From: Aquatica leii
Taxonomy: Eukaryota > Arthropoda > Insecta > Coleoptera > Lampyridae
Assembly (NCBI GenBank): GCA_035610365.1
Contig: CM069432.1
Location: forward strand, 15,438,001 to 15,502,000
Direction: 5' to 3'
Length of the DNA: 64,000 nucleotides
Each line of letters begins with the position of its first letter. Position 1 is the first letter of the stretch. A program made the position numbers and the translations under genes. The notes under the pieces are model-generated. The model worked only from the letters and a program-made list of their open reading frames with translations, did no database searches and was not told where the DNA came from. This document shows positions 46,812 to 59,027 of this stretch, piece by piece.

Positions 46812-48170
46812 TTTTTAAAACTTACTCACAGCACAACAGCAATAGACTATCACAGGTTTTTATAACAAACAAAGAATATTTTAGTCATGTGTTTCAGTCA
46901 TTAAATGAATCCCACTGGACAGATTTAAAATTATCTATATTTGTTTGCTTTACTTAGGTACTGAATAGACATATACAATATGATTCATTCCGAAATCCTT
47001 CGGGTTTTGTAAATAGTGTTCTGTTAAGCCTGTCATTGTACATAATCCTAGCATAAATTCTTACAATAGTTTTTCTCTATAAGCGGCTTTTATATTAAAT
47101 GTTTTCTGGAAACCATTGTTTAACAGAACATGAAAATCCCTGTTGTTATTTATAGGTTCGTGGTAAGACCTTTTGAGCAAAAAATGTCAATTATATTATT
47201 GTACGTAATTTAAGTAAAATTCTGTAATACGTTATTGTCATCTACCTATTAAAACACTGTTTACACAAACTTTTCAAAATTTATATGTAAAAAGGCAATA
47301 TAAAATAATACTCTTTAAAAAGGCAAAAAAGACAAAAAGTTATACAAAAAGGCAAAATAGGCAGGCTCTTTAGTAATATGTTTTGTGCTACTTGGGTTGC
47401 TCTGTACGATTAAAATAAAATCTGAGAACTTGTCAAATTTTAATCACTTTTGATAATAGAATCTTAAGTTTCTAAAAATACTTTGCGGAAATGTTTAAGA
47501 AAAATTTACAAGAGATCGTTAAAGTAAAAGAATACGAAAAACATTTTCTTTAACCTTCAAACAGAATGTAACACTATTTATCAGTTTAATTTGAATTTTT
47601 CATCTACAAAAGTACTATCCTTTATTAATTTGCAATTATTTGAGTATTTTTTATCTCGTTGCAATTGATCTTTAGTAGGTTGATGCTTTTTATGGGGCTT
47701 TACGCGACTCTAAAATATCTATATGTTTTAAAATATTTAATTTAAAAATTGTAATTATCTGAATGTGCAAAAACATAAAACTGAAATGTGTTAGTATTAT
47801 ATATTTACATATCTCTCGTTTTCTAGGTTTAACTTAACTTTTTATATCGCATTTATATTAAAACATCTACTCTATATAAATATCGCGTTCTTTTTAATAT
47901 ACGACGTGTCATAACAGGTTAAAACATACTCTCGGCATCGTTTGGTATTTTAGACGTGCATATGCAAATTTATAAAATAGAAATATACTTGAAATAGACG
48001 TTCTAAAATACACGTAGAATAAATATTAAGTTAGTACATATACATATATCGGATTGCTATGTAAGATATCCTAGAGTCAATCTATTAAATATCTCTATTA
48101 CTAACCGGGTCACATAAGTAAATGTATTTCTATAACTATTATACATATATTAATTTTTATATCCTTTATA
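46812..48170. other. AT-rich spacer, nothing recognised
   Basis: No gene, RNA or bounded element was found. An A-rich run with repeated AAAAAGGCAAAA occurs near 47290-47355. Confidence 0.45.
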
Positions 48171-48172
48171 TA

Positions 48173-48530
48173 CAGTGTGTCCGAAAAGTATGGAATATAT
48201 TATACAGGTCGATAAATATGCACTTTACACGAAAAAGTTGTAAATAAAAGTTGTTTATCACTTAGTTATCTACCACCTGGGAGATATCAATTTAAATTTT
48301 TTCTGTAAACAAAATCGCAACGAATAACACTTACATTTTTTTAAATGGCAAGGCACGTCTTTATTATACTCATTTGATAGAGTCTTTTTTTCTCTTTTCA
48401 ACCATATGAAACTTGAATACCTTTACATCAAAAAATTTTCAAGAAAAACAAGGACATGTCTAACAAATTTATTTTACTGAGCAGTATTAATCAGGTACCT
48501 AATATGTAGTATTGAAACAATTGAATGCAC
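48173..48530 (+). repeat. left terminal inverted repeat of the mariner-like element
   Basis: This is the reverse complement of 49733-50090 with a handful of mismatches. The inner limit is where the arms diverge after TTGAATGCAC. Confidence 0.9.
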
Positions 48531-48607
48531 TGTCACAATAGTAAATATTAAACTTTAAATATCTTTACATAAAATTGTTATAACAAAAAAATGTATTTAA
48601 ACTAAAC

Positions 48608-49689
48608 TTACAATAAATGTTCAAAATGTAAACCATTCATAATTTGACAGTGGTAAATTCGATTTTTAAAACCATCGATTGCTTTTGAAATCATATCTCG
48701 AGTTATAGCTCTTATCTCAACTCTAATGCGATTTTTCAAATCTTCAACATTATCAGGTCTATTTACATAAATTTTGCTTTTAATATAGCCCCAAAGAAAA
48801 AAAGTGGACTTAAATCCGGCGAGCGAGCAGGCCATTCTATCGTACCTCTTCTGCCTATCCATGTATTTTGAAAAGTATTATTAAGAAAGTGGCGGGCATT
48901 AATTCTAAAATGTGGAGGTGCCCCGTCTTCTTGAAGCCATATTCTGTTATGAGGTATATCTGGATCTACTTCATGTGGAAATAACTCGGCCAAAGCAGGA
49001 ACTAACTCAAATCTTAAGAAATCGAGATAAATATTCGCCGTTAAACTACCTTAAAAAAAATATGGCCCCAAAATTTGACTTTCAATCATTCCTACCCAGA
49101 CGTTGACTTTCTGCTGGTATTGGGTGTGTCCTTCTAGATACCAGTGAGGATTTTGTGAAGACCAGTAACGTGTGTTTTGTTTGTTAATTGTGCCGTTTAA
49201 ACAAAACGTGGCCTCATTAGTAAAAAGGATATTTTTATGAAAATGTGCATCTCGTTCAAGTTTGTTTGTTATTGTTTCACAAAACTCCAGCCTTCTCTCC
49301 AAATCGTCTTCAAATAATTCTTGAACTACACAAGCTTTATAAGGATGAAATTTTTCTTTTTTTAAAACGTCATGTACAGCCGATTTATTCAAATTATGGT
49401 CTCTAGCAATTTGCCGAACAGAAATTTGTGGATTTTCCTCAACAGACAAGAACACATTTTCTCGTTCCACATTACTTAATGACAAAGGTCTACCAGTTCT
49501 ACTCGCATCTTTCACCGAACCTGTCTCTTGAAATTTCCGTCAAATTTTGCTTACCGTTGACTGCGAAATGTTTAATTCTGGATGCAAGTCATTAAATAAA
49601 TTACATACTTCGTCTTGGGTTCTTCTTCTATCTCCATATCCCAGAATCATTAAAATTTCAATTCTAAGTTTCTCAGATAATTGAGCCAT
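48608..49689 (-). pseudogene. mariner-like transposase pseudogene
   Basis: The start at 49689 opens MAQLSEKLRIEILMILGYGD. A helix-turn-helix region ends in a TGA within SQSTVSKI(stop)RKFQETGSV, where Trp is expected. The second HTH is RQIARDHNLNKSAVHDVLKK. The catalytic domain has ILFTNEATFCLNG, in which the first catalytic Asp has become Asn, and WLQEDGAPPHF with the second Asp. A frameshift and small deletion near 48795 destroys the third acidic site: SPDLSPL runs into FFLWGYIKSKIYVNRPDN in another frame. If the third Asp is placed after SPL, the spacing from the second Asp is 41 residues. A further stop lies near 49050. About 345 codons originally. Confidence 0.88.
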
Positions 49690-49732
49690 ATTTCAAGCAC
49701 TAACAAATAGCAAAGTGTGACAGTGTTCTAAA

Positions 49733-50090
49733 GTGCATTCAATTGTTTCAATGCTACATATTACGTACCTGATTAATACTGCTCAGTAAAATAAATTTGT
49801 TAGTCATGTCCTTGTTTTTCTTGAAAATTTTTTGATGTAAAGGTATTCAAGTTTCATATGGTTGAAAAGAGAAAAAAAGACTCTATCAAATGAGTATAAT
49901 AAAAACGTGCCTTGCCATTTAAAAAAATGTAAGTGTTATTCGTTGCGATTTTGTTTACAGCAAAAATTTAAATTGATATCTCTCAGGTGGTAGATAACTA
50001 AGTGATAAACAACTTTTATTTACAACTTTTTCGTGTAAAGTGCATATTTATCGACCTGTATAATATATTCCATACTTTTCGGACACACTG
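49733..50090 (-). repeat. right terminal inverted repeat of the mariner-like element
   Basis: Partner of 48173-48530. The transposase ATG at 49689 lies just inside it, so the promoter of the gene must lie within the repeat itself. Confidence 0.9.
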
Positions 50091-50092
50091 TA

Positions 50093-51423
50093 TATGTATC
50101 ATCAGAATTTACATTATTACAATACTAGTACATGTTTTTTTTCTCAAAATAACTTAACTACAATTAACAAATTGCCAAATTATTAAATACATACATACAT
50201 ACATATGTCTATACATTCCGTTAGAAATCGCCCAATCTTTGAACTCTAAAAACGTGTTTCTTGTGGTGAGTTAGTCTACGTTCCTCTATGCTTAACTTAT
50301 TAAATATTTTAAATTTATTATTTATAGTAAACCATTGCTTAGTGTTAATTAGCGCTCTGCAGATGCGAACTAGAATGTGAATGCGTGGTTTGTTTAGGCC
50401 CAAGGACGATAATACAACAAAAGTCTTGCCACTCATCTCTTTGTTTTGACGTATTAGAATAAACTAGTACCAATCCTACAAAGTTTGGGTTTCGGCCAAA
50501 AGTCGGTCATAATCTAACAAAAAAAAAACGCAAAAGCATAAGTTTCTATACATTTGAAGATTTAAATTTTGAAACTTGAAACTTAGTAGTAGTATATTTT
50601 ATCGTTGGATAGAATTATATTTGCTTGTTATATTGTTTTTGATCGTTTTTTTGCTGTATCCTATTCGCTTCGTAGTTGGTTCAGACGTACCGTTCGTATC
50701 TCCGAGTCGAGGATCTTATTAATATTAGGAGTAGCGCCTAGGTTCCTAGGTTTTCTCTATCTTTATTTTGGTTTTTTAACCAGGTCTACTCAACCAAGGT
50801 TGGTACATCAACATTCTCACAGAATCCTAGCTAACAGCGGAGGTTATTGACAACGTACAGGAAGAGTTTATTTATCGTCTCAAGCACTGTCGAGCATTAA
50901 TGGTAGTCATTTTCAACATTTAATTTAGTTTCGTGTTGTTTGCAGTTTTATTTTAAGTTAAAATTTCTCAAAATAAAAGTTTTTATAAAATACTTCACAA
51001 TTACATTAATAGTAAAACTTTTACAGAAGAAATAGATATATTTGCGCTTAGCATATTTCTTGAACGATATGATTTGTTTTTTATATAAATTTAAAAAAGC
51101 ATTTTTTGTAAAAGCGTCAGAAAACAAATGTATACAAAAGCCGCGTTTCAAAGTTATTCAGCTTTACGTAAGCAAAGGTTCCTAAAATTATTCAAAATTT
51201 ACAACTTTTCGCACTTACATATAACGCATTTCGCAAAAAAGTAAAAATATTTTTTATGAAAAATTTTATCGTACTTAATTTGTTTACTAAAGTTTTCTAC
51301 GTATTTATAAAACTCAGATTTAGAGGTGTATTTAATCAATTTTATTTTATAAACTTTTTTGATATTAATTGTATTATCCCTAATTATTAAAGTACACATA
51401 CAAATTTGTTTGATTCCAAAATT
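50093..51423. other. AT-rich spacer, nothing firm
   Basis: A reverse-strand frame at 50436-50221 reads GLNKPRIHILVRICRALI and could be a fragment of something real, but I do not recognise it. CATACATACATACATA near 50192 is a microsatellite. No other structure was seen. Confidence 0.4.
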
Positions 51424-52180
51424 CACTCGCCTTCAACCAAAATTACCGCTTAAGATCGGACCTATTCACATTCTAATTAAAGCAAATAAACCATTGTAAT
51501 TTTATTACCTGTCTAGCTAAAGAAATAATAGAAATACCAGATTGGTATTTATTATAAAATTTTAAATGTGTTTAATATTTAAAAAATGTATTTTAGAGAA
51601 TTTGTACCTTATGCAAGCTATTAATTCTATAATTTTTGTTTAAATCAGATATTTATATAGAATATTGCTTCTACTAATACTACTATCATTACTAGTGTAT
51701 TCATAACATATTTGCAATTGCTATGCATAATTAATTAAATCATTTTAATAGTGGACTGATTAAAAATACCTCAAATGATCAATTAAATAAAAAACCATAT
51801 CGTTCTGTTCGTTAGCACAAAACGACCTTCAGATTCTAAAATGAATACTAATTACATTTATTGAGAAATAACGATTTACTTTATCGTTATATGAACTGAA
51901 AAAATCGTTTTCTGTAGTAATGTCGACTAATTTAAACCATCGTTTTAAACTGAACTAAATTTAAACAAGTTTTGAGTAGATTAATACTTAATCGCTTCTC
52001 TTATTAGTTAGTAGTTTTATTATAGAAATATGTTTATTTAATACATAAAACGTTACAAGTAATAAATCGTATATATGTCGTTAACTTGTTCAGCATCAAG
52101 TTAATTAATTTTTATCAGTAGTCGGATCCTCGGAAACGTTCCCAAAGTTCATTTGCAACTTGCGCTACATTATTTAAAAT

Positions 52181-53774
52181 CAGAGGCGTAGCTACGTATA
52201 CAGCGCCCTGGAGTAAATAAGATCTGTGCTACTACTTTTTTTTTCTCACAAATGTTCTAATAAAATCCTAAATTTTCTGGTCTTTATTTTTTAATTTCAA
52301 CTTTAAACATTATTTAATGACAATTGATTTAAAAATTTTAAATATATAACATTCACACAGTAATATTGAATTAATTATACATGATTATGTTATAAACTAT
52401 ACTAAGACATTTACAAAGCTTAAAACTATTAATCGGTTCATTAATTTACCCAGATCAAGTTGACCAGCAATTGGTTTTTTAATTGATATTGTGGCCAAAG
52501 AGCTAAGACGGAATTGAGACATACTGCTTTGCAAATATCTTTTGGAAGAAACTGGGGTGTGAATTAAGAGTAATTAAGTAACTTCGCGTATAGAAGTAAT
52601 TTGAAATTGAAGAAAAAAACACATTTTAAATCTTATTAATTGTGGTCCAAAACTAAAAAAAATATCTGCAAAATAAGCCAATTGCAACAATTTGGAATCA
52701 ACCAAAATAGTTTCATCAGATGATGCGACAAGATATACTAGCGATAAACATTTACTTACTTTACGCACGGATTTAAATTTAATATTTAATTGAGTAAATA
52801 CTATGTCAATTACTTTATTAAAAAACTTTCACTTTAAAACATTCTTTACTATTTTGAATGGGCTCATCCAGTTCGTCAAAGATTTTTTTTACTAGACGCA
52901 ATCTCTTTTTGGCGAAACAAGATTCAATGCTCTATTTAGTTGATAATTCAACTGCCTCGTTTTTAACAAAATCCCAATTATATAATAAATATATATTTTG
53001 GAATTGGGTTAGAAGTAAAGACAACATCTCAATTGATTGCTCTACATCTTCTTGAATAGCATTTTGGAGACAATATTAATATGTTCAAGTACTTTATTTT
53101 GTACAATTATCAAGATAATGGTTAAAAACCTGCAGGTTTGCGTTGTTCGTCATGACTTCTTCAGTTTAATTCCAAGTAGGCTAATATTTTAATAACAACA
53201 AAATAGCGAGAACGTAGCATCTAGAGCCTAAACACGGGAAGACCACGCGTGTTAGACAAATCCTTTTTTTTTCTATTGAAAGTAAATAACAAGTTTATGT
53301 AAAACCAATGCCGCTTGGTATTTTAAACCTTGTTTTTGTAAGAATTAACAAGAATTAAGGACTTATTACAAAGGCAAAAGTTCAAAAACACCTTTTTTGT
53401 GAAAAGGACAACAAATTGTAACTTTGCATAGACGTTTTTTTAAACCGTTTATCGCGGCATTTATATTTTTTTCAAACCATAGTGCATTTTTAAAGTTGAA
53501 ATCAGCTACAAATTACGATTACGTCATAGAGCGCCCTCAAAAAACTAATACTAGAAGTACAATTACAATACATTTCAGCTTTTAAGCAGTCGCACAGCGC
53601 ACACCAACATTCATTAAGTATTGATTAAACCTCTTTTACTGCCTGATAAAACTATTTAGTAAAATAATACTATGATAAGCTGTTGTAAAATTTGCGCTCC
53701 CTGGCTCGTGCGCCCTCAAAATTCGTGCGCTCGGAACAGTTTGCTCCAACTGCTCCAGGATAGCTAAGCCCGTG
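52181..53774 (-). mobile_element. hAT element 4 nested in Tc1-like copy 1
   Basis: The left end CAGAGGCGTAGCTACGT and the right end, read inward, CACGGGCTTAGCTATCC are similar inverted ends of the type found in ZMYM1-like hAT elements. The flanks TTTAAAAT (52173-52180) and TTTGAATT (53775-53782) agree at six of eight positions, a decayed 8-bp target duplication. The Tc1-like transposase reads across the insertion point, which confirms the boundaries independently. Confidence 0.78.
52574..53060 (-). pseudogene. hAT transposase fragment 4 (ZMYM1-like)
   Basis: Reverse-strand pieces read KKIFDELDEPIQNSKECFKV, VIDIVFTQLNIKFKSVRKVS and KCLSLVYLVASSDE. They correspond to the region after the RNase H-like core in ZMYM1/THAP-type hAT proteins. 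The catalytic core and the C-terminal dimerisation block were not found. Multiple stops. Confidence 0.6.
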
Positions 53775-54646
53775 TTTGAATTGCTTGCCAGAATGTCAAG
53801 GCGATTGTTTGTCTATGTCCTGCTCATAACTACCCACATATTCTCAATAGGGTTTAAGTCAAAAGATTTTATTGGTCATTCTAAAATCTAAAGAAATTAC
53901 GCCGTTTCTGTTCTCAAACTACTATCTTATTATTCTACTCTTATTATAAATTAGCGAACAGAACCTGTACGTAAAGTAACGAACAAATTAATTTTTTTTG
54001 TGAGTGAAAATAAAATAAGAGAGAACCATAAATGTAGTGTTAGTTATATTATAATTATAATCTATTAGGAAATGCTGAATCTCAAAATAAAAATAACTAT
54101 TATACAATCGGACTCAAAAACGCATAACCAAACAAAATAAAATTTTTGCATTTGTGTCCTAAGTCTAATGCAATGAAAATCATTAAACTTGGAAACCCAA
54201 AGACAATCAATTTATTTTGTGATATCATCAAATATTGAAGTTATCTATCAACAACTGGAAACTGAAATCGTTTGAAAGTCCAACTTTGACCTTACTCATT
54301 GTCTAAGTTCTGAAAAATTTTCTAAAGGATAATTATTTCCTGTAATGACAAAGGAAGCGTAAATTCCGGAATATTTAGTTAAAAATAGTGCAGTAGTTTC
54401 AAGCTGTGTGAAAGCACCTCTACCAATAACAAGTTTGCAACAAAAATCATTAATTGTTCAATAAGTAATATTTGGAATTCAATTTACGAGTTCTGACAAT
54501 AGTCAATAATTTAGTATTTAGTAGAACGTAATTCAATAACTAGTTTATTTCAAGTATACATTGATCAGCAAATAATTTTAGTTGTTATTATAAAATACAT
54601 CTAGATAAGATTAGTATAAGTAATTAATTGTTAAAAATAATCAAAC

Positions 54647-56139
54647 ATGGCTAGAGGTTTTGGGCAAAGAGATTCCAGTGTAGAAACAAGGATTGCAATT
54701 ACTCGAATGGCTGCTAATGGAATTCCTCAACGTAAAATTGCTTTAAAAAATGGATTATCGATAAGATTTTAAGTATTTGCTTATAATAAGCCTCTAAAAT
54801 AGACTGAATCATTGATTAATTATTAATTTTAAACATCCTTAAGAAAATATTTTACGTAATTTTAAACGAAAAGTTTTCTTAGTTTCATTTTATCCCATTA
54901 ACTAAAATTAGATTATAATATTAATTAAAATTATGCACACGTTAATGTATTATTACAATCCAAAATCGACATCGATGGTTTCAAAAATTTGTCGTGTTTG
55001 AGTTTCTTTCTTAAAAATTCTGTTGGTAATAAACAACCAGGGTTCAGAATAAATTTAAAAAAAAATATTTTAAGTAAAAAAGAAACACACTTTGAACTTT
55101 ATCAAAGGTATTTTTGTTAAAACAAAATAACTTATTTATTTTAAGAAAACGTAAGTTACTAAAATAATTGAATCATTTGGTTAAACTAAATTACTTAACT
55201 AAATACATATACAGGTGCGCCAAGTTCGTCGGTGGCTTCGAAGGTTTGATGAAGAAGGAGAAGTTTTTCTTATAACGAAACCAAAAGGAATAAATAGAGC
55301 AACTACCATAGAGGAAGATGCAAATATAAGTGTATTAAAAGTTCTCCTTTTACAACTGCTCCGCGAATTCGAGAAGAAATTCATTTAAACTGCAGCGCTT
55401 CAACGATACGACGCATATTAAACGACGCGGGATTATTTGAAACTAAGCTTGCGACAAAACCTGAATTAACAGAAAGGCATGCTCAAGCAAGAATTAGATT
55501 TTGTCAAAATAATTTGTACAGAGACTGGAGTACGGTGATTTTTACGGACGAAAAGGTATTTTCATTGACAAAAGAGTCGTCTATGACACTTTGGCGACCA
55601 CGAAATACAAGATTTAGTACCAAACGTATTCGTAAAAATCGACAAAGTGGAAAAATTTCTGGTGGATTTTGGGAGTGGATTTCAAAAGCTGAGCTGGGTG
55701 AATTGGTTCTAGTTTCTCCACCACGATTTACGTCTGACAGTTATGCTCGAGTGCTAGACCAAATTTTGGTGCCATGTGTGCGAACACATTATCCAGAAGA
55801 AGAATTGGAAGAAATTGTTATTGTCCAAGACAATTCGCCAATTCCTAAAAGCAGAATCGTAAATGAGTGTTTGAGGACAGAAATGACGTTATTTCTTTAG
55901 AATGGCCAGCAAAATCTCTCGATTTAAACCCCATCGAGAACATGTGGACAGCTATGAGCAGAACTTGTACCAATCATCGCCTTGACATTCCGGTCAGAAA
56001 CGTAAATAATATCGTGCAAACTGCAAATGAAGTTTGGGAACGTTTCCGAGGATGGAACTTCTGCGAAAAATTAATTGACTCGATGCCGAACAGGTTAACA
56101 AAATGTTTGGAAAATAACGGTTTATATACAAAATATTAA
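54647..56139 (+). pseudogene. Tc1-like (DD35E) transposase pseudogene with an intron
   Basis: Exon 1 opens MARGFGQRDSSVETRIAITR and ends near 54765 in KIALKNGLSI. An AT-rich gap follows, ending CATATACAG at 55214. Exon 2 continues VRQVRRWLRRFDEEGEVFLI, completing the HTH region. The GT of the donor is not intact (GATAAG). One frameshift near 55340 precedes RIREEIHLNCSASTIRRIL. The catalytic domain has Asp in VIFTDEKVF, Asp in IVIVQDNSPIPKS and Glu in SLDLNPIENMW, with a frameshift near 55868 between the last two. Counting through the shift gives about 35 residues between the second Asp and the Glu. The stop is at 56137-56139. All three catalytic residues are still present. Confidence 0.83.
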
Positions 56140-56345
56140 TTAGTTTGAGTATTTTATTTATAATATAAACGTATTTTTATAATATATGTATATACAATAT
56201 TTAAATAAATGTGGTTTAGTTGAAACAATGATTTAAATTAGTCGATATTACTACAAATATGATAAAGTTTACGAAAAATGTAAATGATATTAATTTTAGA
56301 ATCTGAAGGTCGTTTTGCACAAAAGAACAGTGCGATATGGTTTTT

Positions 56346-56512
56346 GAAGTGAAACTTCTTTATCGGCGTTGGAAAAAAATTTACCGTCACATTTTTTTCG
56401 TTACGCGCCATCTTTTTTTTATAAAATTCTAAAATATTTTTAAATAAATACAAATTGTACAAGGTGTTCAAAGGTAGTAAAATAAATAAAAAGTTCGCCC
56501 GCGGGTGGGCTC

Positions 56513-56549
<37 letters not shown>

Positions 56550-56847
56550 GTCGATTGCGCCACGGAGGCACATACTATAGGTCACAAAACTGATGGTTAT
56601 AAGGTACACGATCAAAACGTTGCTATAAGATACGATCAATTGTTGTTTTGTAATTAATGGCTTATGGTAACTGAAATATGAAATTGAATCTACAAAAATT
56701 AGTTAATTGATTTACAAAAATTTGTATTCATGTTTATGATAATAAAATCCTTTTGTTTAAAATTTATTTAACTTTATTTAACCAATTTCTGAAAAGTTGC
56801 ATGTAGATCATTTTGCGAAAAATAAGGCCATAAAGAAGTTTCACTTC
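56346..56847. repeat. TIR-bounded insertion carrying tRNA-Asn
   Basis: The ends GAAGTGAAACTTCTTTAT (56346-56363) and ATAAAGAAGTTTCACTTC (56830-56847) are exact reverse complements over 18 bp. Comparison with the inverted arm in copy 1 shows that the sequence GATATGGTTTTT...TTATTTAATTG is uninterrupted there, so everything between about 56346 and 56875 is an insertion. The extra tail after the right repeat includes a hairpin around GTGTACACTAGTACAC. No transposase is encoded, so it looks like a small non-autonomous element. Confidence 0.7.
56496..56569 (-). tRNA. tRNA-Asn (anticodon GTT)
   Basis: The reverse strand reads GCCTCCGTGGCGCAATCGAC, then TAGCGCGTTCGGCTGTTAAC, and closes with the T-arm GGTGGTTCGAGCCCACC and acceptor strand CGCGGGC plus discriminator G. 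D-stem GCGC/GCGC, anticodon stem TTCGG/CCGAA with loop CTGTTAA, and T-stem GGTGG/CCACC all pair. The acceptor stem has one C-C mismatch (position 5 with 68), and the D-loop has CGA where the conserved GG is usual, so efficiency may be reduced. A TTTTT run three bases downstream is a normal Pol III terminator. Confidence 0.88.
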
Positions 56848-57374
56848 TTACGTGTGTACACTAGTACACGCCCTCATATTTTTTTATTTAATTGACTATT
56901 TGAAGTATTTTCACAGTATTCATATTGAAGTATTTTACTATTAAATACATTAGCACAGCCAAAATTTTTTTTAAATAATCGGACCAATATTAAAATGTTG
57001 ATATTAATTATGCATTGTTATTCCGATTGTGCAATTAATACATTAATGGTTGTAGCATTAGTGGAGGCAATATTTTATATAAATATTTGATATAAGAAAG
57101 ACAAATTTTAGAATTATTAGCTTGTGTAAGATATCAATTCTCTAAAAATGCATTTTAAGTATTAGATACATCAAAAATTTGAAATAAATGCCAATCTGAC
57201 GTACCGTACTTATTATTATTTACAGATCACTAAGCTTAAATTTTTATTATATTATTGAACTATGTATGTTATAAAATTACAATGCTTTATTCAAACCTCT
57301 AATGAGAAACACTATACTATTAGAATGTGAATAGGTGCGATCTTAAGCGGTCATTTTGGTTGAAGACGATTGTA

Positions 57375-59027
57375 CATAAACGCAAAACTATTATTGAAAC
57401 AAAATTAATTAAAACCAGAAAAGCACTACTAATAGTTTTTGTTTAATTTAAACTTGTTAATTTTATGTAACGTAAATTTTTTTTTGTACACCTGTAGCCT
57501 TCTTTTTAGCAAATACATAAAACTTTTTCTAAAAATAAATTAAACCCGCTCTAATTTTACTTATAAATTCCAAGTTTAATTTAAATTTGTAGCCAATAGA
57601 CGGTAATTGGAAAAATAGATTAACAAATATCTTTTCACTGATGTCAACTACTACTTTCCATTCTTAAAGCTTGAGATTTACTTTATTTTAAAGATTAAAT
57701 CCGTCAGTGAGGATAAGCTTGAAAACGAACGAAAGCTCAAATGCTCAATGATAAAAAAATCAACTTTAATATCGAAATTGCTTTAGGATCAATTTAAGCA
57801 CGTTAACAGAAATAAATAAAAAAGAATATAATTATTTAATTCAGAAAATTACATTAATTTATAATTTAACGTAATTACTACATTGTTCTTTTTCATTAAA
57901 TTAATGCCATTATTTAACAAAATATATCAAAACTTACAAATTTTTATTTTAACTTGCTGCGCATAGTTTTAGTTAATTAAAATAAATTACACGTTGAAAT
58001 ACCGATTCCTTATTTGATTACTGCTGCAGTGATTACCAAATCTCATTCTTTTCGCCCAATCTTTGTTTTTCTACAGTAAATGAACGCGGTGATTGAACGG
58101 TTTTGGGTAGAAACGTTATATACTTTGAATAGTTAATTAACAATCGTAGATTAAAAATCTAAAAAAATACTTTTAAATTTTTTTTTCAAAAAACACAAAA
58201 TTACATACATGACTGCACATTTAAATTAATTTATAGCATTGTATTAAATACCTAAAATTAAGAGCTAAGGCTACAAAGTATAGTAACTAATTTGTTTAAT
58301 AATTTTATCAACGCATATTTAACAAAACTTGATTTAGCACAAACAATACTTCTGAAATAAAAATCAACGTCAAACGACTGGTATATTTTTAGGTACTTTT
58401 AGATTGTTTGATGTAATTAAAATTTTTACGCACAAGGAAGAAAAAAAAACATCTAAAAAACGTATATACGCGTTTTACAATACGTAAAAACTAAATGGAA
58501 ATAGCCATATAATGCGTTAACTAACAAAAACCAAAAATAAAATAAAATCAAAAAAATTAGGTTATATATAAAAACAACAAAAGGAATAAACGGTATTACA
58601 AAGATTGAGAAGATACAGATGTACCAGAAACCCGAAAAATACAAAAAGTACCAAAAAACAATAGACCAGCTTTTGTTTCAGGTGTTTACAAACAGAAAAC
58701 CTAACAAAGAAGTTAAGAATAAGTAAAGAAGAAAATTTAAGATTAGATTCGGTACTACAAAACTAAATGTGATGAATACATTACCTTTAAATGACTCATA
58801 AACTTCCATTATGTCAAAAACCAAAGAAAAAGAACCAAACAAACAAAGAAAAATAATTAACAATACACAAATATACGTGAGTTCAGGAAAAATCATGAAA
58901 TGAATCATGAAAAGTATGCAAAGTGTAAACAGATTTATTTTAATAATTTTAAAGAACATAAGATAAGATTAAGGCATTTATAAAGTTGAATCTCCCGCCA
59001 TTTAATTGTCAGTTGCCCTTACCTAGT
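57375..59027. other. AT-rich stretch with A-skewed segment
   Basis: No gene was confirmed. At 58440-58960 the plus strand is rich in A, and the reverse strand gives two hydrophobic frames (58959-58678 and 58644-58453) separated by one stop. Their Phe/Leu/Ile/Tyr bias follows from T-rich codons and shows no receptor motif, so they are not called as genes. Confidence 0.4.

Larger units (their letters stand above)
48173..50090 (-). mobile_element. mariner-like (DD41D-type) element with 358-bp terminal repeats
   Basis: The left end CAGTGTGTCCGAAAAGTATG and the right end CATACTTTTCGGACACACTG are exact complements, each flanked by TA (48171-48172 and 50091-50092), as for Tc1/mariner elements. The inverted similarity extends about 358 bp on each side (48173-48530 and 49733-50090), with only a few differences such as ACCTGGGAGA/ACCTGAGAGA. 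A single reverse-strand transposase pseudogene fills the interior. Confidence 0.92.
51424..53930 (-). mobile_element. Tc1-like element, inverted copy 1, truncated and split by a hAT element
   Basis: The left end reads CACTCGCCTTCAACCAAAAT, matching the right end of copy 2 (51424 versus 57372, inverted). The shared arm runs through CGCTTAAGATCG, CTATTCACATTC and TTTTAGAATCTGAAGGTCG. On the reverse strand the transposase C-terminus appears as NNVAQVANELWERFRG (52173-52110). Beyond the hAT insertion it continues as SFDLNPIENMWVVMSRT and RNGVISLDF (53775-53915). Upstream of about 53930 the match to copy 2 is lost, so the N-terminal two thirds are missing. Confidence 0.8.
54105..57372 (+). mobile_element. 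Tc1-like element, copy 2, near full length
   Basis: The left end reads CAATCGGACTCAAAAAC after TA (54103-54104). The right end, read inward, is CAATCGTCTTCAACCAAAAT, followed outside by TA (57373-57374). Between them is a plus-strand transposase pseudogene with a 3' flank of more than 1 kb, which contains a TIR-bounded insertion with a tRNA gene (56346-56847). The 5' boundary rests on a short match and is less certain than the 3' one. Confidence 0.72.

Noticed and set aside
58453-58959. Two hydrophobic reverse frames resembling a multi-pass membrane protein
   Set aside because: The A-skewed plus strand makes Phe/Leu/Ile-rich reverse frames likely by chance; no receptor motif and one stop between them.
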